Shown here piece by piece: positions 8,664 through 22,500 of a stretch of 64,000 bases of DNA. The translations under genes were made by a program, and so were the position numbers. Position 1 is the stretch's first letter. Each line of letters begins with the position of its first letter. Source of the stretch: Luteimonas sp. RC10 (GTDB lineage: Bacteria > Pseudomonadota > Gammaproteobacteria > Xanthomonadales > Xanthomonadaceae); contig NZ_JACHYJ010000001.1 of NCBI RefSeq assembly GCF_014192745.1, forward strand, positions 1-64,000. Reading direction: 5' to 3'. A model generated the notes under the pieces. It had not been told where the DNA came from. It searched no databases and worked only from the letters and a program-made list of their open reading frames with translations.

Positions 8664-11600
8664 TCACCAGCCGACCTTCACGCCGACGCTCGCCGACAGG
8701 TCATCGCTGCGACTGCGGCTCTGATCACCGTGCGCCCACAACTTGCCGACCTCGCCGAACAAGCTCACCTCGCTGTTCACCGACAACGTGCCGCCCATTG
8801 CCAGCTCGCTGCTGCGTCCACCGGTCGGGGTCACGATGTCCGCCGTCGCCGACGGACCGATGAAGCGCGCCACGTCCTGGTCCGAACGCGTGCGGTAGTA
8901 GTTCACCCGGATGTAGGGCTGCAGCAGTCCGGCGCCTGTTTCGAACTCGCCCTTCAGCCGAAGACCGACACGCGCGGTCAGACTGTTGGCGGCGTCCTGC
9001 TGCACCAACGCATTGGCGATCTCGACATCGTCGTTGTCCAGACGCTGGTAGATCAGCTGCAGCTGCGGCTCGAGCTGCCAGTCGCGACCGATCGGGAACG
9101 CCTGGCCGATTTCCACTGACGCCACGCGGCTGTCGCCATCGCCCGACACCATGTCGCCGATGGTCGGGATCAGCTTGTAGCGCAGCCGACCACCCTGCAG
9201 CACTGTGTCGACGTAGAAGCCGTTCTCGGCCTCGAAGGTGCTGTACAGACCCACGAACTTGCTGTCGAGATCGGTGCGGCCCACGGCCAGGTTCGTGCTG
9301 CCGCGCGCCGAGCCCGCGACCTCCATCTCGCCGGTCAGCGTGCCGAAGTAGGCGCCGACGTGCCAGTTACCGTTGGCCCACACGTCCGAGCCGATCTGCA
9401 GACCGTTCTGGCGACCGCGACTGCTCGGGGTCGCATCGCCGCCCTGCTTCAAGCTGCGATCCACGCTGACCAGACGGCCCCAGGACTGCCGATACCCGGC
9501 CGATTCCGAGCCGCTGCCCATCGTCGCGTCGCCCAGGCGCTGATGCAGGTTGCCGAGCATGCCGGCCGCCGATTCGCGGAACTGACCGCCCAGCGATCCG
9601 AACAGCGCCGCCTCGCCGCGGTTGCTCGAACGCAGATACCAGTTCTCGCCCAGGCCTGCGGCATCGGCCGCATACAGCCGGTACTCGAACGCACCCGCAT
9701 CGACGAAGTCGCCGACCAGCGAGAAGCCGTCCTTGGTCGTCTGCGCGGTTGTCGTTGCCCCGTTGATCGCACGGACCACTTCAATACCATCGCCCGTGGT
9801 CTGCGCACCGAGGCCGTCGCGGTTGGTGAGGTCGATCAGTGTGCGGCCGCTGACCGCACCGCCGTCGATCACCAGCCGGTCGGTGGGGCTGGACGAATCG
9901 CCGAGGGCTGCGCTCATCTGCAGCACGCCGCCATCGCCGACGTAGTCGCCACGCACCGTCAGCGTCGTGCCCGGCGTTGCGCCCATCAGCGACACGGTGC
10001 CGGCATTGTGCAGGCCGGCCACCGTCTGGTCGTAGCCGGCCAGATCCAGCGTGCCGTCGGCGGCGACTTCATGCCGCGAGTTGGCACTGAAGGCGTTCGC
10101 CATCGCCGCCTGCAGCGAACCCGACGCGACCTCGGTGACGCCCGTGTAGGTGTTGCCGCTGCCGAACGTCACCCGGCCGGCGCCTTCCTGGCGCACGCGA
10201 CCGGAACCGGACACCACGCCATCGAAATGCACTGCGTCGGACCGGTCGAACACCAAGGTGCCGGCATTGGCGACATCACCGACCAGGCTGCCAGTGGTCC
10301 CGCCATCGCCGAGCTGCAGCGTACCCGCCGAGATCGTCGTCCCGCCGGTGTAGGTGTTGTCGCCGGTCAGCACCGTGGCCCCCGTGCCGGCCTGCGTCAG
10401 CTGACCGCTGCCCGAGATCGTGCCGCCCAATGTGATGGCATCGGCGCGATCGATCACCAGCGTCGCGTCGTTGACCACATCACCCACCAGACTGCCCGTC
10501 GTGCCCCCGTCGCCGACCTGCAAGGTGCCCGCCGCAATCGTCGTACCGCCGGTGTGGGTGTTGGCGCCGGTCAGCACGGTCGTACCCGTGCCGATCTGGG
10601 TCAGATGGCCTGTGCCGGACATTGCACCTGCGAGCGTGGCGGTATCACTGCGACTGATCGCCAGCGTGCCGTTGTTGACGATGTCGCCGACGATATGACC
10701 AGTCGTGCCGCCATTGCCCAGTTGCAGCGTGCCGGCTGAGATCGTCGTACCACCGCTGTAGTCGTTGTCGGCGGTCAACGTCAGCATGCCGCTGCCCGTC
10801 TTGGTCAGTCCGCCGGGGCCATCGATCGCACCGCCCAGCGTCATCGTGTGGGCCTGCGTGTCGAACGTCGCACCGCCCGCCTGGCTGGCGATCGCACGAT
10901 CGCTGTCCAGATCGGCCAGTGCTCGCAGCGTGCCGCCATCGAGCGTCAGCCCAGCGGACGCCGCACCCAGGTTGCCGTCGTTGGAGATCGCCACCGCACC
11001 ACCGGTGACCGTCGTGCCGCCGGTGTAGGTGTTGGCACCGCCCAGCACCAAGGTGCCGGCGTCGGTCTTGACCACGCCCACATCGCCTTGCAGCACCGCG
11101 TCGATCGTCGCGGTGAAGTTGGCGCCCGCCGTCGTGCCATCGCCCACGCGGATCGTGGCCCCGTTCGCATCGTCAGCGACCAGCGTCAGCGCGTCGCCCT
11201 GCACCACGTAGCCTTCGGTCGCGAACTGCATCCCGCCCGCGACCACGTCACCCAGGCTGTTGTCGACGTCGACCGCGCCCACGGCGCCGGCGAAGATCGC
11301 AAATGCGCCGCTGTTGTGTGGGGCATTGAGCGTGCCGTCGGCATCGGTCCAGTTGTCGTTGCCTGCGCGCGCCTGCCACGTCCCGTCGCCGCCGCTGATC
11401 GTGCCGTCGTTGCGCCCGCCCGCATCGCCGTCCCAGAAGTTCAGCGTCAGCCCGGTCGCGTTGACCAGATTGACCTGGTTCGCGATCGAGGTCTGCACGC
11501 TGATCTGCGCCGAGTCCAGCATCGTGCCCAGATCGAGCATGTTGTTGGTCAACGCGCCGCCGTAGCTGATGACGCGATAGAGGCCGGTGCTGAACGCGCC

Positions 11601-14600
11601 ACCTGTCGGGGCCGTCACGTCGATCCTGCCGTCGAGCACCAGGTCGCCCTCGACCACGGTCAGATCGTTGAGCGGGCCGCCCACCGTGCCGGCCTGGCCG
11701 AACTGGTAATCCAGCACCGCGCCGTCGGCCAGCGACAAATCGCCGGCGATCGTCAGCGTGCCGGGTGCCCCCGCGCTCGCACCTGGCGCGAGCGTGGCGC
11801 CGCTGGCGACCGCAACATCACCGCCGATGACGCCGGCACCACCGATCGTCGCGCCACTGGCAACGCTGGTCGCGCCCGTGGCAGCGCGCTGATCGCCGTT
11901 GACCAGCAGCGTGCCGGCCGCGACATCGGTCGCACCGGTGTAGGCATTGTCCCCCGTCAGCGCCGTGGTGCCGGTGCCGGCCTGGACAATGCGTCCACGG
12001 CCAGAAATCGCGCCAGCGAACGTGTGGACGTCCGAGCGATCGAACACCAGTTCGGCGTCGAACAGGAGGTCGCCGGCCAGGCCACCGACGACCACGTCAC
12101 CGACCACACTGCCGCTGGTGCCACCGTCGCCCAGTCGCAGCGTGCCGTTCGAGACCGTCGTGCCGCCGGTGTAGGTGTTGTCACCAGTGAGCGTCGTGGT
12201 GCCGAAGCCGGTCTGCAGCACGCGACCGCTCCCCGAGATCGTGCCTGCGAGCGTCAACGCATCGCTGCGCCGGATCTCCAGCGTGGCGTTGTTGACCACA
12301 TCACCGACCACACTGCCGGTTGTGCCGCCCGCACCCAGTTGCAGCGTACCGGCCGCGATTGTTGTGCCGCCGGTGTAGGTGTTGTCGGCGGTCATCACCG
12401 TCGTGCCGTCGCCGATCTGGTGCACCTGACCACTGCCGGAGACGAGGTTGCCCAGCGTCGCCGTCCCGGACCGATCCACCGCCAGCGTCGCGTTGTTGAC
12501 GATGTCGCCGAGCACGCTGCCGGTCGTGCCACCATGGCCCAGCTGCAGCGTGCCGCCTGCGATCGTCGTGCCGTCGGTGTAGGTGTTGTCGGCGCCCAGC
12601 ACCAGCGTGCCGGCATCGGTCTTGGTCACTGCCGTGTCACCCTGCAACACTGTGTCGAGGGTCGCGGTGTAGTCCGCGCCCGCTGTCGTACCGTCGCCCA
12701 CACGCAGCGTCGCGCTGCCGGTGCCGTCGTCGATCAGCGTCAGGGCATCGCCCGCCACGCGGTAGCCGTCGGTCGCGAACTGCAGGCCGCTCGCGGTCAC
12801 GGCGCCGACGCTGTTGTCCACGGTCACGGTGCCGGCCGTGCCGGCGAAGACTGCGAAGGCACCGTCCGAATAGGTCGCATTGATCGCGCCGTCGGCATCG
12901 GTCCAGCTGTCGTCGCCACCGACCGTACGCGCCTGCCAGCTACCGTTACCGCCATCGACAACATCATCATTACGACCGCCCGCCTTGCCGTCCCAGAAGT
13001 TCAGGCTCAGGCCGGCGGTGTTGACCAGGTTGACCTGGTTGGCCACCGAGGTCTGCACGTTGAACGTCGCCGGGTCCAGACTGGTGCCCAGGTCCAGCCC
13101 GTTGTTGGTCAGACTGCCGCTGTAACTGATGACGCGATACAGGCCCCCGCCGAAGGTGCCGCCCGGTGATGCGGTTGCGCTCAGGATGCCGTCAAGCACC
13201 AGGTCACCTTCGACCACGGTCAGGTCGTTGAGCGCACCGCCTACCGTGCCGGCCTGACCGAACTGGTAGGCGAGCGCACTGCCGGCCGACAGCGACAGGT
13301 CGCCGGCGATCGTCAGCGTGCCCGGCGCCCCGGCACTGGCGCCCGGCGACAGCGTGGCGCCATCGGCGATGACGACATCGCCGCCGATCACGCCGGTACC
13401 GCCGAGCGTCGTGCCTCGGGCTGTCGTCGTCGTTCCGGTCGCGGCGCGCTGGTTGCCGTTGACCAGCAACGTGCCGGCCAGGACGTCGGTAGCACCGGTG
13501 TAGCTGTTGGTGCCGGTGAGCGTGGTCGTTCCTGTCCCCGACTGGGTCAAGGTGCCGCTGCCGGAGATCGCGCCACCGAGTGCGATCGCGTTGCTGCGTT
13601 CGACGACCAGGGCGGCATTGTTGGCGATGTTGCCGACCACGCTGCCGGTCGTGCCGCCGTTGCCCAACTGCAGCGTACCGGCCGAAATCGTCGTGCCGCC
13701 GGTGTAGGTCTGGTCGGCGATCACCGTCGTGGTGCCGGTGCCGGCCTGGGTCAGGCTGCCACTGCCCGACAAGCCGCCGCCGAGTGTGTAGCCATTGGAA
13801 CGGTTGATCGCCAATACGCCGTTGTTGACGATGTTGCCGACCACGCTGCCGGTCGTGCCGCCATCGCCCAACTGCAGCGTGCCGGCCTCGATGGTCGTGC
13901 CACCGGCGTAGGTATTGCTGCCGGTGTAGACCAGCGTGCCGGGTCCGCGCTTGGTGACGCGCTCCCCATCGCCCGTCAATGCCTGGGAGATCGTGAACGT
14001 ATTGGTCGGGCTGGCGATGTCAAAGGCGCCACCGCCTGCACCGAGCCTGATCTGCCTCGCGGTGCTGACAAAGGCATCGCCTGTCACGCGCAAGGTGGCG
14101 CCGGAGAGCAGAGTGAGGCTGCCCGAAGTCGCACCCAGCGCCCCTTCGGACGACACGGTCAGCGAGCCAAGCACCACCTGCCACGGCGTAACCGCGGACG
14201 TCGTACCGGTCAACGTCCAGTTCGTGGCTGGGACCAGGAACACGCCGAAGCCCCGATACTTCGCCGCATCGCCGATATCGACAACATTGAGTGTGCCGGT
14301 GGCACCGACATCGCCGCCAAGATAGATCGCGTCCTGACGGCTGAATGCCGTGGCGGTGCCATTAATGACGCCGCCGGGCTGCAATTCCAAAGCATTGGTG
14401 CCCCCAGTGAAGAGAATGGCATTGGTCCGGGCACCGTTGTTATCCTGGCCAGCTGAAATGACGCCCGCATTGCTCACATAGACGTTTGAACCCAGGATGC
14501 CATAGCGACCTTGCCTTGCGTCCCCACTGCCATTTCCGCCTTGGATGGTACCGAAGTTACGAATCTTCGCCCTGTTTTCCGAGCTAGCGCCACCGCCGCT

Positions 14601-15077
14601 CGCGATGATGCCGTGTGCACCGGAGCGTCCGGGAAGACCATCTGCTCCCATGATCCTGCCAGTCGCAGTGTTGATGAGTTCCACCCCGTCGCCGGACATC
14701 AATACACCGCTACCGGCATTGCCATTGTTCGTGCCACCACCCGCCTGGATGAGGCCGCTGTTGCGATGTCCTTCCCCCCCACGGAGTACGGCCCCCGCCC
14801 CACCGCTGTTGTCGGTCCCCGACCCGAGCCCTCCAATCAGACTGCCGGTGTTGTTCATGATGTTCCCGGCGTCGAATACCCCACCGGGCGTACCAGCTTG
14901 CGCATGCGCAAGTGGCACCGCCCCTGCGAATAGCCCCGCCGATAGCAACGCGGCACCGATCGCGCGACCGCTTCCTGCGGACGCATTGGATGCGGGCCGC
15001 GTACGCCGGGCCAGTTCGCTGGTCACGACCCAACGGCGGATGGAAGCGTTCCAGCGAAGTGCGTAGATGCGGTTCAT
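8664..15077 (-). CDS. Giant autotransporter adhesin (copy 1)
   Basis: 2137 residues. It is a type Va autotransporter: exported by Sec, with the C-terminal barrel placing the passenger outside the cell. Seen: an extended signal peptide with ESPR ([20 protein letters not shown]) and cleavage probably after AHA59. A Gly/Thr-rich passenger follows, with about eight PATR-type repeats (TYTGGTTI...[12 protein letters not shown]) plus NFWDGxAGGRND modules. Then come a pertactin-like autochaperone region and a beta-domain of about 270 residues ending VGVKVGW. The ATG at 15077 has GAGGA upstream. It is a close paralogue of the gene at 16562-22762. It is the last gene of the co-directional adhesin locus. 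The function is inferred as adhesion, autoaggregation or biofilm; the receptor is unknown. Confidence 0.93.
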   Translation of the reverse strand: MNRIYALRWNASIRRWVVTSELARRTRPASNASAGSGRAIGAALLSAGLFAGAVPLAHAQAGTPGGVFDAGNIMNNTGSLIGGLGSGTDNSGGAGAVLRGGEGHRNSGLIQAGGGTNNGNAGSGVLMSGDGVELINTATGRIMGADGLPGRSGAHGIIASGGGASSENRAKIRNFGTIQGGNGSGDARQGRYGILGSNVYVSNAGVISAGQDNNGARTNAILFTGGTNALELQPGGVINGTATAFSRQDAIYLGGDVGATGTLNVVDIGDAAKYRGFGVFLVPATNWTLTGTTSAVTPWQVVLGSLTVSSEGALGATSGSLTLLSGATLRVTGDAFVSTARQIRLGAGGGAFDIASPTNTFTISQALTGDGERVTKRGPGTLVYTGSNTYAGGTTIEAGTLQLGDGGTTGSVVGNIVNNGVLAINRSNGYTLGGGLSGSGSLTQAGTGTTTVIADQTYTGGTTISAGTLQLGNGGTTGSVVGNIANNAALVVERSNAIALGGAISGSGTLTQSGTGTTTLTGTNSYTGATDVLAGTLLVNGNQRAATGTTTTARGTTLGGTGVIGGDVVIADGATLSPGASAGAPGTLTIAGDLSLSAGSALAYQFGQAGTVGGALNDLTVVEGDLVLDGILSATASPGGTFGGGLYRVISYSGSLTNNGLDLGTSLDPATFNVQTSVANQVNLVNTAGLSLNFWDGKAGGRNDDVVDGGNGSWQARTVGGDDSWTDADGAINATYSDGAFAVFAGTAGTVTVDNSVGAVTASGLQFATDGYRVAGDALTLIDDGTGSATLRVGDGTTAGADYTATLDTVLQGDTAVTKTDAGTLVLGADNTYTDGTTIAGGTLQLGHGGTTGSVLGDIVNNATLAVDRSGTATLGNLVSGSGQVHQIGDGTTVMTADNTYTGGTTIAAGTLQLGAGGTTGSVVGDVVNNATLEIRRSDALTLAGTISGSGRVLQTGFGTTTLTGDNTYTGGTTVSNGTLRLGDGGTSGSVVGDVVVGGLAGDLLFDAELVFDRSDVHTFAGAISGRGRIVQAGTGTTALTGDNAYTGATDVAAGTLLVNGDQRAATGATSVASGATIGGAGVIGGDVAVASGATLAPGASAGAPGTLTIAGDLSLADGAVLDYQFGQAGTVGGPLNDLTVVEGDLVLDGRIDVTAPTGGAFSTGLYRVISYGGALTNNMLDLGTMLDSAQISVQTSIANQVNLVNATGLTLNFWDGDAGGRNDGTISGGDGTWQARAGNDNWTDADGTLNAPHNSGAFAIFAGAVGAVDVDNSLGDVVAGGMQFATEGYVVQGDALTLVADDANGATIRVGDGTTAGANFTATIDAVLQGDVGVVKTDAGTLVLGGANTYTGGTTVTGGAVAISNDGNLGAASAGLTLDGGTLRALADLDSDRAIASQAGGATFDTQAHTMTLGGAIDGPGGLTKTGSGMLTLTADNDYSGGTTISAGTLQLGNGGTTGHIVGDIVNNGTLAISRSDTATLAGAMSGTGHLTQIGTGTTVLTGANTHTGGTTIAAGTLQVGDGGTTGSLVGDVVNDATLVIDRADAITLGGTISGSGQLTQAGTGATVLTGDNTYTGGTTISAGTLQLGDGGTTGSLVGDVANAGTLVFDRSDAVHFDGVVSGSGRVRQEGAGRVTFGSGNTYTGVTEVASGSLQAAMANAFSANSRHEVAADGTLDLAGYDQTVAGLHNAGTVSLMGATPGTTLTVRGDYVGDGGVLQMSAALGDSSSPTDRLVIDGGAVSGRTLIDLTNRDGLGAQTTGDGIEVVRAINGATTTAQTTKDGFSLVGDFVDAGAFEYRLYAADAAGLGENWYLRSSNRGEAALFGSLGGQFRESAAGMLGNLHQRLGDATMGSGSESAGYRQSWGRLVSVDRSLKQGGDATPSSRGRQNGLQIGSDVWANGNWHVGAYFGTLTGEMEVAGSARGSTNLAVGRTDLDSKFVGLYSTFEAENGFYVDTVLQGGRLRYKLIPTIGDMVSGDGDSRVASVEIGQAFPIGRDWQLEPQLQLIYQRLDNDDVEIANALVQQDAANSLTARVGLRLKGEFETGAGLLQPYIRVNYYRTRSDQDVARFIGPSATADIVTPTGGRSSELAMGGTLSVNSEVSLFGEVGKLWAHGDQSRSRSDDLSASVGVKVGW

Positions 15078-15178
15078 GACGTGATGTCCTCAGAGAAAGC
15101 GGGTTGCGACCGATGGAATGAACAGCACCGATGGCACGGGAAAGGAGAAGAACGGAGCGCGTTGAGATAAATCAGGGA

Positions 15179-16399
15179 TCAGGACGCTGCGCGCTGCAGA
15201 GCGCGCTCGCGAGAACGCAGTTGTCCGTGGCCGCGGTGCTGGCCGGCACGCCCGCGATAGAGCGACCAGTTGCCGTCCACGCCATGCATTGCCGCCTTGG
15301 TGGCTTCGCGCCGCTCGATGATGACCACGTGCGGAATTGCAGCGCGGCACAGCGCCTGCAGCGCGTCGATGACTTCGTCGCTCCAGATGTCCGGGCTTTC
15401 CTTGCGCGCATCGAGATACGCATGGTATTCGCCGATGCAGACGATCGCGGGTTTGACCGCAAGCAGAAAATCCAGATTGCAGCGGCCGCTGCCGAAGCCA
15501 TCGAATGCGATCGAACAGCCGGCATCGCGCAGGCGCTGGCAGAACGCCTCCGCCGGTGCGGTGTTGAGCACCGGCACCGGCATCGCGATCTGGACCACCA
15601 GCCGGGTCGCGAGTTGCGGGTCGCTCTCAAGGCGTTCGAACAACGAGTTCCACCACAGGTCGCAAGCCGCGCTTTGCAGCGAAATGCTGCAGGCGAGCGT
15701 GAGCTCGGGATCAGCGATAAGCTGGTCGAGCGCGGTGTGCAACAGCGTGTGGTCGAGCAGGCGGGTCATGCCCAAGCGCTGCAAGGCGGACAGCCACAGC
15801 GGCAGATCGCTCGCCGGAAAGGACGATGCCGCGGACAGCTGCAGCACCAGTTCGTGATAGATGACGCAGTCGGGATCGTCGCCGGGCACGATGGTCGACC
15901 GCGCGACCTCGATGTGGCCCTTGTCCAACTGGTCGTGCAGCGCGACCGCCAGGGCGATGTCGCGCCGGTAGTCCGCCTGCCAGGTCAGGTCCTGCAGCAG
16001 CACGGCCTCGCCTTCGGCGCCCGGGCCGAGATTTGCGACCTCCTCGATCAGCCGCACCGACACCGCCGGCATGACTTCGGTGTCGTCCTCAAGCACATAA
16101 CGACGGTTGAGCAGGACCAGCCAGTCTTCGACCAACTGACGCTTTTCCTGCTCGCTGAGCTCGGGGCCGGAGAAGTCGAGCCGGACGATCAACCGGTCCG
16201 GTCCGACCCACTCGATGAACGCGCCCTGCAGCGCGCAGATCCAGCTCAACGCACGCAACACGCTGGGCGCGATGCCATCGGCGCCATAGCCGGCCGCCGG
16301 GCCGAAGGTGGCATTGAGTTGACCGTAATTGCGCAGGGTGACCAACAACCAGACATCCTGCATTCGCTCCGCAGCGCGGGGATCGACCGCACACGACAT
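15179..16399 (-). CDS. Degenerate GGDEF-EAL domain protein
   Basis: 406 residues, no signal peptide, probably cytoplasmic. The N-terminal half resembles a GGDEF fold (LRNYGQLNATFG near 22-33), but VGPDRL at 65-70 stands where GGDEF should be. The C-terminal half resembles an EAL domain (about 170-400), with HELVLQL in the EAL position, SISLQS for the usual Asn strand, VVQIAM where the metal-binding Glu is expected, DGFGSG instead of DDFGTG (300-305), and VCIG instead of the Lys-Ile-Asp motif. Most catalytic residues are therefore missing, and it is more likely a sensor or scaffold than a c-di-GMP enzyme. AAGGAGG lies 8 nt before the ATG. It lies between two paralogous autotransporters in the same direction. 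A role in controlling the adhesins is inference from position. Confidence 0.75.
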   Translation of the reverse strand: MSCAVDPRAAERMQDVWLLVTLRNYGQLNATFGPAAGYGADGIAPSVLRALSWICALQGAFIEWVGPDRLIVRLDFSGPELSEQEKRQLVEDWLVLLNRRYVLEDDTEVMPAVSVRLIEEVANLGPGAEGEAVLLQDLTWQADYRRDIALAVALHDQLDKGHIEVARSTIVPGDDPDCVIYHELVLQLSAASSFPASDLPLWLSALQRLGMTRLLDHTLLHTALDQLIADPELTLACSISLQSAACDLWWNSLFERLESDPQLATRLVVQIAMPVPVLNTAPAEAFCQRLRDAGCSIAFDGFGSGRCNLDFLLAVKPAIVCIGEYHAYLDARKESPDIWSDEVIDALQALCRAAIPHVVIIERREATKAAMHGVDGNWSLYRGRAGQHRGHGQLRSRERALQRAAS

Positions 16400-16561
16400 G
16401 GACCAGCCTCCTTACCTGCGGCCAGCCAGGGCCGCATCCACGACAGACGATTGACGGACGCAGCGAACGCCGCCGCGTGTACCGGACATCCCGATGCAAG
16501 GCAGTGCGGTGCATCGGGCGCGATGCGGGCGCGGCGGGGTGTCCGCCGCGCCCGCGGGGCC

Positions 16562-19500
16562 TTACCAGCCGACCTTCACGCCGACGCTCGCCGAGAGGTC
16601 ATCGCTGCGACTGCGGCTCTGATCACCGTGCGCCCACAACTTGCCGACTTCGCCGAACAGGCTCACCTCGTTGTTCACCGACAACGTGCCGCCCATCGCC
16701 AGCTCACTGCTGCGTCCACCGGTCGGGGTCACGATGTCCGCCGTCGCCGACGGGCCGATGAAGCGCGCCACGTCCTGGTCCGAACGCGTGCGGTAGTAGT
16801 TCACCCGGGTGTAGGGCTGCAGCAGTCCGGCCTCGGTCTCGAACTCACCCTTGAGCCGAAGACCGACACGCGCGGTCAGGCTGTTGGCGGCGTCCTGCTG
16901 CACCAACGCATTGGCGATCTCGACATCGTCGTTGTCCAGACGCTGGTAGATCAGCTGCAGCTGCGGCTCGAGCTGCCAGTCGCGACCGATCGGGAAGGCC
17001 TGGCCGATTTCCACTGACGCCACGCGGCTGTCGCCATCGCCCGACACCATGTCGCCGATGGTCGGGATCAGCTTGTAGCGCAGTCGGCCACCCTGCAGCA
17101 CCGTGTCGACGTAGAAGCCGTTCTCGGCTTCGAAGGTGCCGTACAGACCCACGAACTTGCTGTCGAGATCGGTGCGGCCCACGGCCAGGTTCGTGCTGCC
17201 GCGCGCCGAACCCGCGACCTCCATCTCACCGGCCAGCGTGCCGAAGTAGGCGCCCACGTGCCAGTTACTGCTGGCCCACACATCCGAGCCGATCTGCAGA
17301 CCGTTCTGGCGACCGCGACTGCTCGGGGTTGCATCGCCGCCTTGCTTGAGGCTGCGATCCACGCTGACCAGACGGCCCCAGGACTGCCGATACCCGGCCG
17401 ATTCCGAGCGGCTGCCCATCGTCGCATCGCCCAGGCGCTGATGCAGGTTGCCGAGCATGCCAGCCGCCGATTCGCGGAACTGACCGCCCAGCGATCCGAA
17501 CAGCGCCGCCTCGCCGCGGTTGCTCGAACGCAGATACCAGTTCTCGCCCAGGCCTGCGGCATCGGCCGCATACAGCCGGTACTCGAACGCACCCGCATCG
17601 ACGAAATCGCCGACCAGCGAGAACCCGTCCTTGGTCGTCTGCGCGGTTGTCGTTGCCCCGTTGATTGCACGGACCACTTCAATACCGTCGCCCGTGGTCT
17701 GCGCACCGAGGCCGTCGCGGTTGGTGAGGTCGATCAGTGTGCGACCACTGACCGTACCGCCATCAATGACTAGGCGGTCGGTCGGGCTGGACGAATCGCC
17801 GAGGGCTGCGCTCATCTGCAGCACGCCGCCATCGCCGACGTAGTCGCCACGCACCGTCAGCGTCGTGCCCGGCGTTGCGCCCATCAGCGACACGGTGCCG
17901 GCATTGTGCAGGCCGGCCACCGTCTGGTCGTAGCCGGCCAGATCCAGCGTGCCGTCGGCGGCGACTTCATGCCGCGAGTTGGCACTGAAGGCGTTCGCCA
18001 TCGCCGCCTGCAGCGAACCCGACGCGACCTCGGTGACGCCCGTGTAGGTGTTGGCATTGCCGAACAGCACTGCCCCCGGACCGGTCTGCACCACACGGCC
18101 AGAGCCGGTGATCGTGCCGTCGAAGCGGCTCGTGCCTGCGCGATCGAACGCCAGCGTGCCGCCATTGTCGACATTGCCGATCAGGCTGCCGGTGTCGCCC
18201 CCGTTACCAACCTGCAGCGTGCCGGCCGAGATCGTCGTGCCGCCGGTGTAGGTGTTGTCGCCGACCAATACGGTGGTCCCGGTCCCCGCCTGCGTCAGGT
18301 GTCCCGTGCCGGAGATCACCCCCGTCAGCGTCGTCTCGTCGGACCGTTTCATCACCAGCGCCGCGTTGTTGACGATGTCGCCGGCCAGGCTGCCGCTGGT
18401 GCCGCCGTCGCCGACCTGCAAGGTGCCGGCCGCAATCGTCGTACCGCCGGTGTGGGTATTGGCGCCGGTCAGCACCGTCGTCCCCGCGCCCATCTGGGTC
18501 AGATGGCCCGTGCCCGACATCGCGCCGGCCAGCGTCACTGCGTCGGAACGATTCACGGCCAGCGTGCCGTTGTTGACGATGTCGCCGACGATGTGCCCGG
18601 TCGTGCCGCCATCTCCGAGTTGCAGCGTCCGGGACGAGATCGTCGTGCCGCCGGTATAGCCATTGTCGGCGGTCAGCGTCAGCGTGCCGGTGCCGGCCTT
18701 GGTCAGCGCACCCGGTCCGTCGATCGCACCGCCCAGCGTCACCGCGTGCGCCTGCGTGTCGACCGTCGCACCACCAGCCTGGCTGGCGATCGCACGATCG
18801 CTGTCCAGGTCGGCCAGTGCGCGCAGCGTGCCGCCGTCGAAGGTCAACCCACCAGTCGCCGCACCGAGATTGCCGTCCTCTGAGATCGCCACGGTGCCAC
18901 CCGCGATCGTCGTACCGCCGGTATAGGTATTCGCGCCACCGAGCACCAAGGTGCCGGCGTCGGTCTTGACCACGCCCACATCGCCTTGCAGCACCGCGTC
19001 GATCGTCGCGGTGAAGTTGGCGCCCGCCGTCGTGCCATCGCCCACGCGGATCGTGGCCCCGTTCGCATCGTCAGCGACCAGCGTCAGCGCATCGCCTTGC
19101 ACCACGTAGCCGTCGGTCGCAAATTGCATCCCACCCGCGACCACGTCACCCAAGCTGTTGTCGACGTCGACCGCGCCCGCCGCGCCGGCAAAGATCGCGA
19201 ACGCGCCGCTGCTGTGCGGGGCATTGAGCGTGCCGTCGGCATCGGTCCAGTTGTCGTTGCCTGCGCGCGCCTGCCACGTCCCGTCGCCGCCGCTGATCGT
19301 GCCGTCGTTGCGCCCACCCGCATCGCCGTCCCAGAAGTTCAGCGTCAGCCCGGTCGCGTTGACCAGATTGACCTGGTTCGCGATCGAGGTCTGCACGCTG
19401 ATCTGCGCCGGGTCCAGCATCGTGCCCAGATCGAGCGTGTTGTTGGTCAACGCGCCGCCGTAGCTGATGACGCGATAGAGGCCGGTGCCGAATTCGCCGC

Positions 19501-22500
19501 CGGGCGACTGGGTAGCGTTCAAGGTCCCATCGAGCACCAGATCGCCCTCGACCACGGTCAGATCGTTGAGCGGACCCCCGACCGTGCCGGCCTGGCCAAA
19601 CTGGTAATCCAGCACCGCGCCGTCAGCCAGCGACAGGTCGCCGGCGATCGTCAGCGTACCGGGTGCCCCCGTGCTCGCACCTGGCGCGAGCGTGGCGCCG
19701 CTGGCGACTGCAACATCGCCGCCAATGACGCCGGCACCGCCAATCGTTGCGCCACTGGCAACGCTGGTCGCGCCCGTGGCAGCGCGCTGGTCACCGTTGA
19801 CCAGCAGCGTGCCGGCCGCGACATCGGTCGCACCGGTGTAGGCATTGGCCCCCGTCAGCACCGTGGTGCCGGTGCCGGCCTGGACAATGCGTCCACGGCC
19901 AGAAATCGCGCCGGCGAACGTGTGGACGTCCGAGCGATCGAACACCAGCTCGGCGTCGAACAGGAGGTCGCCGGCCAGGCCACCGACGACCACGTCACCC
20001 ACCACACTGCCGCTGGTGCCGCCGTCGCCCAGTCGCAGCGTGCCGTTCGAGACCGCCGTGCCGCCGGTATAGGTGTTATCACCAGTGAGCGTCGTGGTGC
20101 CGAAGCCGGTCTGCAGCACATGCCCGCTGCCGGAAATGGTGCCTGCGAGCGTCAATGCATCGCTGCGCCGGATTTCCAGCGTGGCGTTGTTGACCACATC
20201 ACCGACCAGACTGCCAGTAGTACCGCCCGCGCCAAGCTGCAGCGTGCCGGACGAAATCGTTGTGCCGCCGGTGTAGGTGTTATCGGCGGTCATCACCGTT
20301 GTGCCGTCGCCGATCTGGTGCACCTGACCACTGCCGGAGACGAGGTTGCCCAGCGTCGCCGTCCCGGACCGATCCACCGCCAGCGTCGCGTTGTTGACGA
20401 TGTCGCCGAGCACGCTGCCGGTCGTGCCACCATGGCCCAGCTGCAGCGTGCCGCCTGCGATCGTCGTGCCGTCGGTGTAGGTGTTGTCGGCGCCCAGTAC
20501 CAGCGTGCCGGCGTCGGTCTTGGTCACCGCCGTGTCACCCTGCAACACCGTGTCGAGGGTCGCGGTGTAGTCCGCGCCCGCTGTCGTACCGTCGCCTACC
20601 CGCAGCGTCGCGCTGCCGGTGCCGTCGTCGATCAGCGTCAGGGCATCGCCCGCCACGCGGTACCCGTCGGTCGCGAACTGCAGGCCGCTCGCAGTCACGG
20701 CGCTGACGCTGTTGTCCACGTTCACCGTGCCGCCGGTGCCGGCGAAGATCGCAAATGCGCCATCGGCATACAGTGCATTGATCGCGCCGTCGCGGTCGGT
20801 CCAGTTGTCGCTTCCGCGCGGTGTCCGCGCCTGCCAGGTGCCGTCACCACCGCTGATTGTGCCGTCGTTGCGACCGCCGGCATCGCCGTCCCAGAAGTTC
20901 AGGCTCAGGCCCGTGGCATTGATCAGATTGACCTGGTTGGCCACCGAGGTCTGCACGTTGAACACATCCGGGTCGAGACTGGTGCCCAGGTCCAGCCCGT
21001 TGTCGGTCAGGCTGCCGCTGTAGCTGATCACCCGGTACAGGCCGCCACCGAAGGTGCCGCCCGGCGATGCGGTCGCGTTCAAGATGCCGTCGAGCACCAG
21101 GTCGCCTTCGACCACGGTCAGATCGTTGAGCGAGCCACCCACCGTGCCGGCCTGGCCGAACTGGTAGGCGAGCGCGCTGCCGGCCGACAGCGACAGGTCG
21201 CCGGCGATCGTCAGCGTGCCCGGCGCCCCGGCACTGGCGCCCGGCGACAGCGTGGCGCCGTCGGCGATGACGACATCGCCGCCGATCACACCACTGCCGC
21301 CGACCGTCGTGCCCCGAGTCGTCGTCACCGTCCCGGTCGCGGCGCGCTGGTTGCCGTTGACCAGCAACGTGCCGGCCAGGATCTCGGTGGCGCCGGTGTA
21401 GCTGTTGGCGCCTGTCAGCGTGGTTGTTCCCGTCCCCGTCTGGGTCAAGGTGCCGCTGCCGGAGATCACGCCACCGAGCGTGATCGCGTTGCTGCGTTCG
21501 ACGACCAAGCTGGCATTGTTGACGATGTTGCCGACCACGCTGCCGGTCGTGCCGCCGTTGCCCAGCTGCAGGGTGCCGGTCTCGATCGTCGTGCCAGCGG
21601 CGTAGGTGTTGTTGCCGGTGTAGACCAGCGTGCCGGGACCACGCTTGGCGACACTGCCCGTGCCGGTGACCGCCTGGGAGATCGTGAACGTATTGGTCGG
21701 GCTGACGATGTCGATCGCGCCTGCATCATTGACCGTGATCTGGCGCGCCGTACTGGTGAACGCGTCGCCGGCTACACGCAAGGTGCTACTGCCAAGCAAG
21801 GTCAGGCCGCCAGACGACGCACCAAGCGCCCCGTCCGAGGACACGGTCAGCGAACCGTCAAAGATCCGCCATGGCGTGAGCGCGGCCGTGGTGCCGGTCA
21901 GCGTCCAATCGGTTCCCACCACCTGGAATATTCCGAACCCGCGATACTTCGCCGCGTCGCCGATCTCGGCGACATTGAACGTCCCCGTGCGATTGTCGAC
22001 CGTCCCACCGAGAGCCAAGGTATCGTTTCGGGAAAAGGCCAGGACGTTACCGTTGATCACGCCGCCGGGCTGCAACTCCAGCGTATTGCGGCCGGTACCG
22101 AACAGGACCGCCTCCCTGCGAGTGCCGTTGGGGAATAGGCCACCTGTGATGACACCGGCGTTAGAGACGTATGCATTGAAGCCATGGATACCGGGGCTGG
22201 CGACCGAGGTCCCGCCACCGCCGTTGCCGCCCACGATGGTGCCGAAGTTATACAGTTTGGCTTGCTTTGTTGGATCGTCCCCGCCGAGGATGTAGGCACC
22301 GTAACCACCATTATGTTCAAAGCCGCCATTCGGTCCGATGATCCGGCCGGTGGTCGTATTGGTGAGCTCGGTTCCCCCGCCTTCGAGCTTGACGCCTGAC
22401 CCGGAGTGACCGCCGGCGGCGCCGCCGTTTCCGCCCTGCAGCGTGCCGCTGTTGACGTGCCCCTCGTTGCCGATGAGCACGGCACCAAAGCCACCGACGT

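Noticed and set aside
18986-22138. Plus-strand open frame of 1050 codons antisense to autotransporter copy 2 (and a 773-codon one at 10848-13169)
   Set aside because: Composition is repetitive Arg/His/Ala, mirroring the PATR repeats on the other strand; there is no ribosome site or domain. It is a GC-driven shadow frame.
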